Shown here: piece by piece, positions 53,031 through 63,381 of the stretch | Layout of the letters: each line of letters begins with the position of its first letter | Position numbering within the stretch: position 1 is the first letter of the stretch | Assembly (NCBI RefSeq): GCF_002904345.1 | Contig: NZ_PEIH01000005.1 | Location: 116,449-180,448 of the forward strand | Length of the DNA stretch: 64,000 nt | Reading direction: 5' to 3' | From: Bacteroidetes bacterium endosymbiont of Geopemphigus sp. | Lineage (GTDB): Bacteria > Bacteroidota > Bacteroidia > Flavobacteriales > Blattabacteriaceae | The notes under the pieces: generated by a model | What the model saw: the letters and a program-made list of their open reading frames with translations, nothing else | The model's database searches: none | What the model was told of the DNA's origin: nothing | Translations under genes and position numbers: made by a program

Positions 53031-53073
53031 TCAGAATGGAAGGCCAAAATAAATTTTTGGCCTTCCATTCTGA
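53031..53073. repeat. Perfect 19-bp inverted repeat, 5-base loop
   Basis: Arms 53031-53049 and 53055-53073 (outer tcagaatgg / ccattctga, inner ggccaaaa / ttttggcc) are exact reverse complements. It stands just upstream of the catalase relic in a region without genes. No T-run follows on either strand, so its terminator role is doubtful. Confidence 0.9.
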
Positions 53074-54034
53074 TTAATTGCCTTTATGGGCAAAACATAT
53101 CAAACAACTATTTGAGAACAAATCATTTGGAATCTCCTATAGTTAAGAGGAAAGTCGATTCTGAAAGTAACCTGCGTAAAAGTTGTTTCTTTGAAATTGA
53201 AGATTTTTCAAAATCAGGATTAACGTAGAAAGTATACATTTCGGGTCATGAAAGACGTGGACTCCAAAAAGCACCCATAGCGAATTGAATAGAAGATGAA
53301 AAAATTTGCTTACTCACTAAAACCCACACTACACATATAGCAGCTACCATGATGGTACAGCCAGTCCTTATGGATAAAAAGCATGCATTTCGGATATCCC
53401 AGTTCTATTGACTCTTGCTGGGACCTGATCATTTATAGTCATCTTAAGAAGCTCATTATAAAATGTATAGAAAATGATCGTACAGAAGATTCAGAAAAAT
53501 CATCCAAAGACCAGCTGGGAAAATCCAGCTTTGATTCCGTACTCGATGGAAATACAGCAAAATTTGCTCATAGTACGTTGTGTTAAAGACTCATCTACCT
53601 CCATTTCCGGAAGAATTCAAAGCACTCTCCCTTTAAGTTCCTGGGAAACTTACAGATAATAAATGCATCAGACCAAGTTATAAACGCCTCGGGAAAATCT
53701 GTTATTAGCTATATCATTGAGGGAACTCGATAGGTATCGCAAGAACCTCCTAAGATTTCCACATTTATGAAAGCAATATGTAAGACGCTTGTATATAGAA
53801 TTTCTTTAGATATCACCATTAAAATTTAGCTATAAACATAACATGAGAGTCAGGTGTCATAACTTGAGGAAAAACTTAATAGTGAAAGAGTATAAAAATA
53901 CTAGATGCGAGCAGCAAATCTTATTGACCTCCTCTCTGAACACCGTAAACATAAGACAACGCCATGAGGGTAATTCCACCGTGGAAGTTTTTATTTAAAT
54001 GCAATAAAAAATCAACTAATAACCTTTATAAATA
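53074..54034. other. Degraded stretch
   Basis: About 960 bases without an intact gene. Plus-strand fragments near 53320-53700 (HTTHIAATMMVQPVLMD, DSVLDGNTAKFAHSTL) look protein-like and broken; no secure family. No RNA gene or repeat found. Confidence 0.5.
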
Positions 54035-54829
54035 TTAAGACTCAATAAGTATTTTCCGAATTTTCGGAAGAATTTTTTGACGCTCCTCCTCAGCTAAGGC
54101 CGCATCAATAAGTATACGACCGCTATGTTCGTCGATCACCACTTTTTTTCGTTGAGCGATATCGATACATTTTTGAGGAGGAATAGTAAAGAAAGACCCG
54201 CCCGAAGCCCCTCTTTCCACCGGTACAATGGCAAGGCCATTTTTGGCTTTAGAGCGGATACGTTTGTATAACTGTAGTAAACGAGATTCTACATTTTTTG
54301 AAAAAACAGTTGCCTTTTCCATTAAATCTATTCGCTCCTCTTCGTGCTTTTGTAGCATCTGATCGAATTCTTTTCGCTTTTGATAAAGATATTCTTTTTT
54401 TTCACTGCAAAGCACGTTGAACTCCTCATAAAGATCTTTTTTTTGAGCGATGATAAGCTCAAATTCTTTAGCTCTTTTATTGGCTAATTCTATTTCAAGT
54501 TCCTGATATTCAATTTCCTTGTCAAGAGATTCAAATTCCCGATTATTACGCACCTTATCTTGCTGATCGCGATACTTCTTAATAAGAACCTCAGCATCCT
54601 TTATAAGATTTTTCTTTTCTTGCATGCCGCTTTGAGAGGCGTCTATTTCTTGTTGTAATTGCTGACTTTTATTTTGTATATCATTCACTTCATTGTCAAG
54701 TTCCTGCACCTCCAGGGGTAAATTACCCATAAACAGCTTTATCTCGTCTATATGAGAATCTATGAGTTGCAAGTCGTATAAAGCCCTGAGCTTTTCCTCT
54801 ACACTGACCTCTTGTGGTTTGCTAGCCAT
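54035..54829 (-). CDS. Zinc-ribbon-type coiled-coil protein (C4-type family)
   Basis: A 264-residue protein that is mostly a long coiled coil (about residues 20-175), followed by a compact C-terminal part GLAIVPVERGASGGSFFTIP and DEHSGRILID. This matches the Bacteroidetes C4-type zinc ribbon/DUF164-related family. The zinc-binding cysteine pairs of other members are not present here; only Cys in PPQKCIDIA and one in the coil are seen, so zinc binding is doubtful. It follows the Nif3-like gene with a six-base gap, a conserved pairing in the phylum. The exact function is unknown. Confidence 0.85.
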   Translation of the reverse strand: MASKPQEVSVEEKLRALYDLQLIDSHIDEIKLFMGNLPLEVQELDNEVNDIQNKSQQLQQEIDASQSGMQEKKNLIKDAEVLIKKYRDQQDKVRNNREFESLDKEIEYQELEIELANKRAKEFELIIAQKKDLYEEFNVLCSEKKEYLYQKRKEFDQMLQKHEEERIDLMEKATVFSKNVESRLLQLYKRIRSKAKNGLAIVPVERGASGGSFFTIPPQKCIDIAQRKKVVIDEHSGRILIDAALAEEERQKILPKIRKILIES

Positions 54830-54835
54830 ACAGAT

Positions 54836-55936
54836 TTAATAAAAATAATGTACCGGATTGGTACGTGTATTGGATTGAATGATGGCAAATTTAGGTAATT
54901 TTTCCCTTAAAACACGTACGAGCAAGTCTTTGGTAAATTGCTCCGACTCATAATGTCCTATATCGAGAATAAGAATCTCGTTATTAGCCTTAAAGAATTG
55001 ATGATACTTGAAATCTGCTGATACAAAGGCATCTGCCCCTCTGTTTTTGGCTGAAGACAGAGCGAAACTTCCAGATCCTCCCAATACGGCGACGCGCTCT
55101 ATGGGTCTGTTTAATAAAGGTGAATGCCTTATACAAGGAGTTTGCATGCGTTCTTTAACAAAACTTAAAAATATTTCTTCAAACATAGGTTTGGACAAAC
55201 GACCTATCCCCCCTAGACCAATATCGTTGTGGTGTGAGTTGTGTAATTGAAAAATCTCATAAGGCATTTCCTCATAAGGGTGATTTTCCAGTAAAGCCTC
55301 AATAAGAACTGATTCAAGATGAGCAGGAAAAACCACATTTATGGAAATTTCTTCTTGATGATGAAGTCCTCCCTTCTTACCATAAACAGTTGAAGATTGT
55401 TCATTGTCCATAAAAGTTCCCAAACTGTTTATGTTGTAACTACAACGCTCATAATTTCTAATACTGCCTGCGCCTGCTTTGAATAGTTCTTCTCGCAACT
55501 GATCAGCATGCTCTTTCGGGACATAAGTAATAAGTTTCTTGAGCGCTCCCTTATATGGAATAAGAACCTTAAAATCGATCAAGCCTAAACGCTGAAAAAT
55601 CTGATGATTTGTTCCCTGAGGATGATTATCCAAGTTGGTGTGAATAACATAAATAGCGATGTCATGTTTCAAAGCCATCATAATAAGACGCTCCGAAGAC
55701 TGAGCTCGAGTGAGCCGTTTTAAGTCTTTAAAAATTACCGGATGAAAACTTACGATCAATTTACAGTCCAGCCCAAGAGCTTCTTTAACTACCTCTTCGG
55801 TGGTGTCTAAAGTAACAAGAATTTTATTGCTTATCCAATTTGGATCACCTACAATCAGACCTACATTGTCAAAATCTTCGGCATAGATTCTTGGGGCCCA
55901 AGAATCAAGGACTTGACAAATATCTCCAACTCTCAT
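54836..55936 (-). CDS. Nif3-like dinuclear metal centre protein
   Basis: A 366-residue NIF3/GTP cyclohydrolase I type 2 family protein. The N-terminal half has WAPRIYAEDFDNVGLIVGD and VSFHPVIFKDLKRL (His metal ligand), IYVIHTNLDNHPQGTNH; the C-terminal half has VAVLGGSGSFALSSAKNRGA, DAFVSADFKYHQFF and ILDIGHYESEQF with the further His/Glu ligands. A middle insert of about 100 residues resembles the PII/CutA-like insert of long members. Role uncertain; metal-dependent hydrolase folds are known. Co-transcribed with the coiled-coil gene after it. Confidence 0.92.
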   Translation of the reverse strand: MRVGDICQVLDSWAPRIYAEDFDNVGLIVGDPNWISNKILVTLDTTEEVVKEALGLDCKLIVSFHPVIFKDLKRLTRAQSSERLIMMALKHDIAIYVIHTNLDNHPQGTNHQIFQRLGLIDFKVLIPYKGALKKLITYVPKEHADQLREELFKAGAGSIRNYERCSYNINSLGTFMDNEQSSTVYGKKGGLHHQEEISINVVFPAHLESVLIEALLENHPYEEMPYEIFQLHNSHHNDIGLGGIGRLSKPMFEEIFLSFVKERMQTPCIRHSPLLNRPIERVAVLGGSGSFALSSAKNRGADAFVSADFKYHQFFKANNEILILDIGHYESEQFTKDLLVRVLREKLPKFAIIQSNTRTNPVHYFY

Positions 55937-55989
55937 GGATAAGATTTTAAAAGTTTAAAAATATAAAAAACTAAATCTGCCGTCAAAAT

Positions 55990-56430
55990 ATTATCCTATT
56001 TTTGAGAGTAATCTTATCAGATATATCATAAAATCTTACCTGGTTTTAGCGCTGATTTTCATAGCCTTACTAGGTCTATCCGTTTTTGGAATCATCCTGA
56101 AGATATGGAGTCAAAAAAACGGTCGCTTCGCAGGTACTTGAGCTAGTGAAAGCCCAATCTAAAAGATGCAAAATGTGAATTGTGCAATTACAGAAAATCA
56201 AGTCGCTGCAAGAAACAGTACATCTCTTAAATAAAATTTACATATTACTTATATAAAAACATTCACGACCAGTAGAAAGACAGGGATACTCCGGCTGAAA
56301 TTTTTTTCAAAATATCTTGAAAAATTCAAATCTTTCAATGAAAGTTGATAATTTCAAAACCGGTTATTTACTCATTAGGTCATGCAACAGCGCGTCGGAT
56401 TCTTTACGCAAGGAGTAATAAGTAAGGTGA
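55990..56430 (+). pseudogene. Possible relic of an MltG-type lytic transglycosylase
   Basis: A plus-strand frame begins with a membrane anchor KSYLVLALIFIALLGLSVFG and ILKIW, stops within 40 codons, and some 250 bases later VDNFKTGYLLIRSCNSASDS plus LRKE can be read. An N-terminal helix followed by a K-x-G-x-Y-x-I-x-x-G-x-x-x-x-x-x-LR motif is the MltG N-terminal pattern. The catalytic domain is not recognisable, so this is tentative. Confidence 0.3.
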
Positions 56431-56745
56431 TAAAAATATTTTCTTTTAGAGCCTAATACCTGCAAAGAGCGAATTTTTTTGTATACTAAAGAATTTCAGT
56501 AAGATTTCAAGAACAACTTAAACCTTGGAGCATAAACAGATCTCGGAGATAAGATTTACAAAAGGATACATTTGCAAATAACTATATAAAAACTTGAAAA
56601 TCAAAGTATATAATATTATTATGAGACTTTTTAGAGCAAAGAAAAAAATGCATGAAATTTCGTGGACAATTCAATGAGTTTTTAAAACAAATTTTAAACT
56701 TACTACCTTTATGTTTTTGATCCTTACCATATACTTTGACTATTT

Positions 56746-57651
56746 ATGAGTGATTCCATAAAATCCAGTCTGATTTACCCTGACGAAAGAGAAGTCGTAG
56801 AAAAATCTGTAATAAAAAAACCTCGCTGGATTCGCGTTAAATTACCTACAGGAAAAAATTACCGCAATCTGCGCGGTTTGGTTGATAAATACCATCTTCA
56901 CACCATCTGTCAAAGTGGAAGTTGTCCTAACATGGGTGAGTGTTGGGGAAATGGCGTGGCTACTTTTATGATTTTGGGTAATATTTGTACGCGCTCTTGT
57001 GGATTTTGTGCGGTAAAAACCGGTCGACCAAAAAAACTAGACTGGGAAGAACCGGAAAAAGTAGCACGCTCAATTAAATTAATGAAGATCAAGCATGCCG
57101 TTATTACCTCGGTGGATCGGGATGACTTAAAAGATATGGGATCTTTATTTTGGGCAGAGACCATTCAGACAGTCAGACGTATCAACCCAGAAACCACTAT
57201 AGAAACCCTTATACCGGACTTTCAGGGGCAAAGTCGTTTTTTAGACAGGATTCTTCAAGTGCGTCCCGAGGTGATTTCTCATAATATGGAAACCGTCCGA
57301 CGACTCAGCCGCGAGGTGCGTATTCAGGCGAAATATGATCGTAGCCTGGAAGTATTGAGCTATCTTAAAAAAAGCAATCAAGCGCGCACTAAAAGCGGTA
57401 TTATGCTGGGTCTTGGAGAAAGCGAAGCAGAAGTGTTTGAAACCATGGAGGATCTTAAAAATGCAGGCGTAGACATCATTACCATAGGACAATACCTTCA
57501 GCCTACTCAAAAACACTTAACCGTAAAAGACTTTATAACCCCTAAGCAGTTCAGAAAATACGAAAGTATCGGACTAAAAATGGGATTTCTGTATGTAGAA
57601 AGCGGAGCGCTGGTGCGTTCTTCTTATCATGCGGATCGCCATGTATGCTAG
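56746..57651 (+). CDS. lipA: Lipoyl synthase
   Basis: Radical SAM enzyme inserting two sulfurs into octanoyl groups. The 301 residues have the auxiliary cluster cysteines in [13 protein letters not shown] (about 57-69), the radical SAM motif [59 protein letters not shown], and the C-terminal serine ligand in VRSSYHADR. The sequence is complete. It supplies lipoyl groups used by the lpdA-dependent complexes. Flanked by degraded DNA on both sides, so it stands as a single-gene unit. Confidence 0.97.
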   Translation: MSDSIKSSLIYPDEREVVEKSVIKKPRWIRVKLPTGKNYRNLRGLVDKYHLHTICQSGSCPNMGECWGNGVATFMILGNICTRSCGFCAVKTGRPKKLDWEEPEKVARSIKLMKIKHAVITSVDRDDLKDMGSLFWAETIQTVRRINPETTIETLIPDFQGQSRFLDRILQVRPEVISHNMETVRRLSREVRIQAKYDRSLEVLSYLKKSNQARTKSGIMLGLGESEAEVFETMEDLKNAGVDIITIGQYLQPTQKHLTVKDFITPKQFRKYESIGLKMGFLYVESGALVRSSYHADRHVC

Positions 57652-60645
57652 CCTCCACATCGTAAAGAGAGTACTTTTAGAGTACTTTTTACCTACCGGT
57701 CTTTTCAGCAGTGGTAAAAGTCCTATAATGATAAACTATAATTTAAAGGAATAAATCTTTTCTTTAGTTGCGCCGATCTTATGTTGGAAGAAAGGTTACC
57801 TTTATTAGAAATAATTTAGTCTTGATTTACAAATCAATAGAATAAGATCCAGCTCTAAGCTTAATTTACATCTTTTGCTCTGAGAAGTTTATAAAACTTA
57901 CTTTCATATTTTAGCAAACGCATGTATAAACTGCAAGCAAGTCTTTTTATACCCTTCTGATTTGATAATAAACGCTCGCGTCCGTCATTGGGCTTTTGAT
58001 TTATTTACTCTCCTAGAGGCATTAGAAGCATAGAACGTGATATAAAGAAAAAAAGGGCAGATAAGTGCATATCATAAAAAATAGAACTACTTATTTTAAG
58101 TTATATTATATATAAAATTTTATATAAAAAAGTAATTATATAAAATTGTTAAATATGTATGAAATCATCAGTAAAGTATTTATTAAAAAATACTTTATTA
58201 GGAAACTATTCATTTCCTTTAACGCTTTTCTCATTATCTCTTGCGCTGATAATAGTGAGTATTTACTAGGGGTATTATTGAAACAAACTCGAAGTGTTCT
58301 ATTTGAAAAGCGATACAGATAATTTTAGCTGGGTTCGTCTGTTTTGATAGATGGAAACTGGAAACTTATCGGTTTAAAAGAAACAGTTTAGAGAGTGAAC
58401 TGATATATCCCTGGAAAGATTTGACTTTGCAAAAGTCAGCAAAGAACTTATCCTTTATCGTGGGAAAACAACAATTTTAATATCTCTTCGGACTTTCAAC
58501 GGAACATCATTACAGTATTTTCGGAAACCATATCTTTCCTAGATCAATACAATTACAGAATGTATGAAAATTTGATTTAAATGAGGTCACAAAAGATACT
58601 TTGAGGTATGAAGTTTATTTCGGCGTTATTTATACAGGTATAAAAACCACAAAAAATGGGAATTCACCTGGAAGAGAAAAAACTGACCTGAGCAACTTTT
58701 TAAGTTGCAATGTCTAAATATTTGTCAGTTTTTTGATCAAAGATGCCCTCAGGCTCGTAGAAAAATATGAGTGTTCCTGTGAATTTTTATGTTAAATCCG
58801 TTAAAATTTCAATTTTTTTAAGGTTTTTTATAATCTTATTTATTTTTTAAGGTTTTAACTTTGAATGTTTTTAATTTTCAATCGCTTCTTTATAAGTTTA
58901 GCAAATCATTTATAGCTTCTTCATAATTTGATAAAAGGATTGTCATTTTGATTCATATGTAATATTGTTTTTTTCTTTCCCTTAAAGCGTCTATTTATAA
59001 CTATTATGTAGTTTTAGTTTTTATATCAACTACTTGATCAGGCTTTTGATAAAGCCTGTTTTCTGTATCTTTATAGATATTTCCAAATCATCGGAGATCA
59101 TATTTTTGAGTTTATGCCTTTCATGAACTCCAATATTTTCAATTGTGGATCAATAACAACGATTTTTTTAGTTGCCTATAAGCATATATATCTATATTTT
59201 CACATACTTATATCATTTACATCTGCTCACAAGAGTTCACCATTAAGCAGTTTTAATCATATTTATCGGATAAATATAATTCAAAACTACCATAAGGTTC
59301 TCTTTATTAAGTCGAAAGAATAAACGCCGTCAAAGACCTTACCGAAAGGTTCTCTAAGAGTTACCCAAAGGAAAGGCACTTTCTATATGCCGCCATATAG
59401 CACGACATGTGGAAAAAAGGAAGATATCCGTCTTGGACTACTTAAGCAATCCCAACTTCAGAGGAGTAAGACTGGTTCAACGTCAATATCTACTAGCTTT
59501 CTTTGCATAGGTTGCGCGCGGCTATCAATGGATTAAAGATAATAAGGAAACTCCCATCCTTGGGGAAATCGTTATTGAGAGCCATGTATTATAAAAATAG
59601 AATATAAGTTCAGTACTCACCGATAACAGGTAAAACAAAGAACGATTTAACAAGAGCTCTCCGCCTTTCTTTGGAACCTACGAAGGGACAACTACTTCCC
59701 TAATAAGTATTAGAAGGGAATATAAAAAAAACAAAGAGTCCTTTTTAGGACTCTTTGAGTGGATAAAAATAAGCTAAAAGAAATTACTTAAACGAGGCTT
59801 AAATATATAACATATAAATATATACAAATATAAAATTAAGATAAAAATGTTACAGTAATTAGATTTCTCTGGCGTAGAAAAAATTGTTATCAATAGCATT
59901 ATAGAGGAACCAGATTTCGCTTTTGAAGCGATTTTCTCGTAAAATCTATAGTAGGATAACAACAACAAAGAAATTGAGTTCAGAATGCTATTGTATCGGG
60001 CTATTTCTTTTTGGCTACGGCAATTAAATTCTAGTAAACCTTGCCAGTCAAAATTTTCAATATGAATTAAAAATGTTATTTGCGTTCTATAAATCTCAAA
60101 ATTCGGGGTGCGATAGAAATTCAGGGGGGGGGAGGAGGGTTTATAATAAATTTTCCAAAGAATATTAAGAATAAAGAAACATTAAATAATCAGCTATTTA
60201 TTAATTTATAGATAGTTTTCGGTAATAATATTGACCACAAGTTTTCCTTAACTTACCAAAAAAAGTAGATCCCTATAAGTAGCTAGATAACTAAAAATTA
60301 ATCTATTAATTTTTATATAATTATTCAAGTTTGAGAATTAAAATTCCTATTTCCCAAAGGATCAATTCATTGTCACATCATTTAAATTTTTTACGGTAAA
60401 ATATTTATATCAAATGAATATTATATCAGTTTATTCTACGAGAGAAATATTTCCTTTTACACAATAACAGTAAAAACCTCTTTCTTTAATTAAGTCATAA
60501 ATTTTGTAAAGAATGATACGGATTTTTACAAGAAGTTTGTTTAAGATGACTGTCGGGCATTTTTCCAACGGAAGAGTCAAGAGATTTCTTAAAAAAGAAA
60601 CAAAAAAAGAAATTCTAATTACTGATCATAAATATTCTACATTAG
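57652..60645. other. Degraded 3-kb stretch
   Basis: The longest gene-free part of the window. Plus-strand fragments such as WVRLF, KELILYRGKTTILISLRTFN (58440-58500) and RGVRLVQRQYLLAFFA (59465-59510) look like decayed protein, but none could be assigned. A G-run of nine at 60124-60132 is followed by AGGAGGG. One terminator-like hairpin (59724-59757) remains. No tRNA before the tRNA-Val at its right edge. Confidence 0.5.
59724..59757 (-). terminator. Intrinsic terminator-like hairpin
   Basis: Arms caaagagtcc (59732-59741) and ggactctttg (59748-59757) pair perfectly around a 6-base loop. On the minus strand eight T follow directly, the standard rho-independent form. A plus-strand use by a former gene (T-run since decayed) is also possible. 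No intact gene ends here on either strand. Confidence 0.7.
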
Positions 60646-60720
60646 TGGGCGATACTGGGTTCGAACCAGTGACCCCCTGCTTGTAAGGCAGGTGCTCTAA
60701 ACCAACTGAGCTAATCGCCC
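60646..60720 (-). tRNA. trnV: tRNA-Val (anticodon UAC)
   Basis: Minus-strand cloverleaf of 75 bases. The acceptor GGGCGAT pairs with ATCGCCC, the D arm is GCTC/GAGC, the anticodon stem CCTGC/GCAGG encloses CTTACAA giving TAC, and the T arm is ACTGG-TTCGAAC-CCAGT. Discriminator A; CCA is not encoded. Confidence 0.97.
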
Positions 60721-60774
60721 TAATAGAATTGCGACTGCAAATATAAGGTCTTTTTCTGTATTGCCAAATCTTTA

Positions 60775-61995
60775 TTACAAAATATCAGCTACCACAAAAG
60801 TGCTTCCGCCTACAAATATAAGATCCCTTTGATGGGCATCTTTTTTAGCCTGAGCAATCGCTTTCTTTACACTATCAAAATAATAAACACTTTCATATAA
60901 ATCTTGTGTTAACTCTCGGAGTTCTTCTATAGGAAAGGATCGATCTAGAGAAGACTGACAAAAATAATATATTGCATTTTCTGGAAAAAAAGACAACATT
61001 TTTTCTATCTCCTTACCGCGAACAAAACCCAGAACCAATCGTAATTGTTTCAAGGGTTCCTCAGCGAGCTGTTCAGCTACTATACGAATACCGTCTTCAT
61101 TATGAGCAGTATCGCATATAATAAGTGGCGAGTGAGACAATAATTCCCAACGCCCCCGGAGCGCGGTATTTTTAATAACATTACTTAATCCGTTTGTTAG
61201 AGATTTGGAAGAAATTTTCCAGGATTTTTTTCTCAAAACCTCTACCACTTTCAGAGCTGTTTGCTCATTAAAACGTTGATACCTTCCCTTTAAAGGAAGG
61301 GGATATATAGATTCCGCCAATGGTTCTTTCGCAAAATAAACAGGAGCAGAACATTCCCCTGCAACCGCTTCGAAAACAGCGCGCGTCTCAGGGATCCATG
61401 AGCCTATAACCACAGGAGTATCATTTTTAATGATTCCTGCCTTTTCCAAGGCGATCTGCTTAAGTGTACTCCCAAGAAATCCAGTATGGTCGCGACCAAT
61501 ATTTGTAATAACAGAGAGCTCCGGTAAAATAATATTCGTAGAATCTAGACGACCTCCAAGTCCTGTTTCTATAAAGGCAATATCTACTTTTCGTGCCCGA
61601 AAGTTATCAAAAGCCATAGCCGTGGTCATTTCGAAAAAAGAAAGGGCGTTTACTTTCATAAACTTATAATGACGACTAACAAAGTCGCTGACAAATTTTT
61701 TAGAAATCATAACGCCATTACAACATATACGCTCTCGAAAATCTTTCAGGTGGGGTGAAGAAAATAGACCCACGCAATAGCCGGATTCTTGTAAAATGGA
61801 AGCGAGCATATGTGCTGTAGATCCTTTACCGTTGGTACCTGCTATATGTATACTTGCAAAGCTATTCTGAGGGTTACCAAGGTATTCACAAAATTTTAAA
61901 ATACGATCCAGGCCGGGTTTGTAAGCAGGCATTCCTTGCTTTTGATACATCGGAAGATGATCCAAGAGCCATTTAATTGCTTTTGTATAGTTCAT
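60775..61995 (-). CDS. folC: Folylpolyglutamate / dihydrofolate synthase
   Basis: Adds glutamate to dihydropteroate and folates. The ATG complementary to 61993-61995 gives 406 residues starting MNYTKAIKWLLDHLPMYQ, the expected family start; nine extra residues from 62022 are unlikely. The Mur-ligase-type P-loop SIHIAGTNGKGSTAHML (near residue 50), SSPHLKDFRERI, IETGLGGRLDSTNII, ITNIGRDHTGFLG with metal-binding His, and ICDTAHNEDGIR are intact. In flavobacteria folC often follows exbB-exbD-tonB; here those three are relics directly upstream. Confidence 0.95.
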   Translation of the reverse strand: MNYTKAIKWLLDHLPMYQKQGMPAYKPGLDRILKFCEYLGNPQNSFASIHIAGTNGKGSTAHMLASILQESGYCVGLFSSPHLKDFRERICCNGVMISKKFVSDFVSRHYKFMKVNALSFFEMTTAMAFDNFRARKVDIAFIETGLGGRLDSTNIILPELSVITNIGRDHTGFLGSTLKQIALEKAGIIKNDTPVVIGSWIPETRAVFEAVAGECSAPVYFAKEPLAESIYPLPLKGRYQRFNEQTALKVVEVLRKKSWKISSKSLTNGLSNVIKNTALRGRWELLSHSPLIICDTAHNEDGIRIVAEQLAEEPLKQLRLVLGFVRGKEIEKMLSFFPENAIYYFCQSSLDRSFPIEELRELTQDLYESVYYFDSVKKAIAQAKKDAHQRDLIFVGGSTFVVADIL

Positions 61996-62034
61996 CAATA
62001 TAAATAAAGTAAAAAAACACAAGAAGGATCATTT

Positions 62035-62600
62035 TATTTTAAAACGATAATTAATTTGAGCCGGTCGACGCAATGTAGCATAAGAAGAAGTTTCTCAAAG
62101 GGTTTGAGAGGTAGATTTTAGTTCTGGCTGTTTGCAAATAAGAAGAATACTCTTTACACAAGGGGATTTCCTTTATAATACAATCTTTAAGTCATTTCAT
62201 ATATTGTTGTAGTCCTTCGCTTTGGACAATAAATGTTCTCCGGAAGTGGCTCGAAGGTCGCCTTACGATGCTTAAAATGGTAATACGTACCGGTATAAGA
62301 AAGAATCACCGAGCGGAAGAAATTGATTTTTTTGACTCGAAGACTGCTTAATTTTACAAGTGTTCTTGCTCTTTTTAAGAGTATACTTCAGAGCTTTTTT
62401 CTTTTAGAATCTAAAGACTTAAGATGGGAGTTTTTCTTTTTAGGTGAAACGATCAAGATCTTTTCTTTCGATTTTTTTTCGCTAGCTTTTTTTATCTTGC
62501 CTCATAGGATTTCTTTTCTTGACCGGAGCCTTCAAAAGAATTTATCCGTAAAGGCTTGCTGATTTTTAAATTAACTCTGGTTAACTTGCCGTTGCGTTTG
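62035..62600 (-). pseudogene. Relic of an energy transducer TonB
   Basis: Minus-strand fragments between exbD and folC: a lysine-rich linker with KKASEKKSKEKILIVSPKKK (62400-62510) and a C-terminal SYATLRRPAQINYRFKIK (62040-62090), similar to the LRPAQINGKxVxVxY-type end of TonB. Stops and shifts separate them. The identity is supported mainly by position between ExbD-like and FolC sequences. Confidence 0.5.
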
Positions 62601-62619
62601 AATTTCATTATGAAAATTC

Positions 62620-62990
62620 AAGACATGGATTCATAGGAGATTTTTTTACGATCTATATAATAAGCTCCTGACTTTCGAATCATCACATAGGTGTTCGCTG
62701 TTTTATACTATCACTTTCCTAAGCATCGCTCAAATCCAACGTATTATTGACCATAAGAGAAGAGGTCAGCATGAAAAAAAGTAGCGAAAAAATAAGATGT
62801 TCGTTATCAAGGAAGAGCTGAACCCGGTCTGGATAGGTTTTTTTCCTCTTAAGTTCATCAGGAGAGCTGTTGATTAACGGCGTCGATAAAATCCTGAGGC
62901 TGCAGCTTCTAAATTCGCAGCAGCGTGATCTATTTTAATTACCAGAAGATTAAAAAATATATGTTACTATTCTAATAACAAGCCCGGCAG
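62620..62990 (-). pseudogene. Relic of ExbD/TolR
   Basis: Minus-strand reading gives DHAAANLEAAASGFYRR near 62880-62940. Shifted fragments then read IFSLLFFMLTSSLMVNNTLD and LSDA near 62725-62800, the transmembrane helix and exit of ExbD (typically IFxLLIFFxLTSTLV-x-x-NALDL). Multiple stops. It would have formed the proton channel with ExbB. Confidence 0.65.
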
Positions 62991-62994
62991 CAGT

Positions 62995-63330
62995 TGTATT
63001 CATAGCTATGTAAATTCCATGGGCGAGCAGTCCCCTTTTCCCATATGATAGACCTGCTGCTTACCAAGATTCTCCATGGATTGTGAGATTTTACTTAAGG
63101 GAGGCTCAATGCGCACTAGACTTTTTTCAATCATCATAGATCATATCGCGAATAGTGACACTAAATTCTTGATAGCTCCCAAAAAAATAACTTAACACAA
63201 ACAAACGTTCAAAAAAGAGGAAGATCACTTCGAGAAGCAGAAAAAAGATAAGCAAAAGAATCGCATTTCCTATAGCCCAACCACTTGTAAGAAATTCCCA
63301 TATTGTATATCGCTCGTCAGGGACTGACGA
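62995..63330 (-). pseudogene. Relic of ExbB/TolQ/MotA-type proton channel
   Basis: Minus-strand fragments read WEFLTSGWAIGNAILLLIFF and LLLEVIFLFFERLFVLS (first helix and basic loop), then, after a stop, IEKSLVRIEPPLSKISQSME and NLGKQQVYHM, matching the RIGRPLxDIxxSMENVGKxEVYxL block of ExbB. The second half with the last two helices is missing. First of three adjacent Ton-system relics upstream of folC. Confidence 0.7.
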
Positions 63331-63381
63331 AAATGGAGAAAAGGTATAACATAATACTTTATTATTAATAGGGTTTAAAAA

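Noticed and set aside
53320-53700. Possible subtilisin-like relic (HTTHIAATMMV)
   Set aside because: The match to the HGTHVAxT motif is short and lacks the Gly; no Ser or Asp motif was found in order.
58100-58160. AT-rich palindromic stretch as a possible origin of replication
   Set aside because: There are no DnaA-box cluster, no dnaA gene and no neighbours typical of an origin; AT-rich palindromes are expected by chance here.
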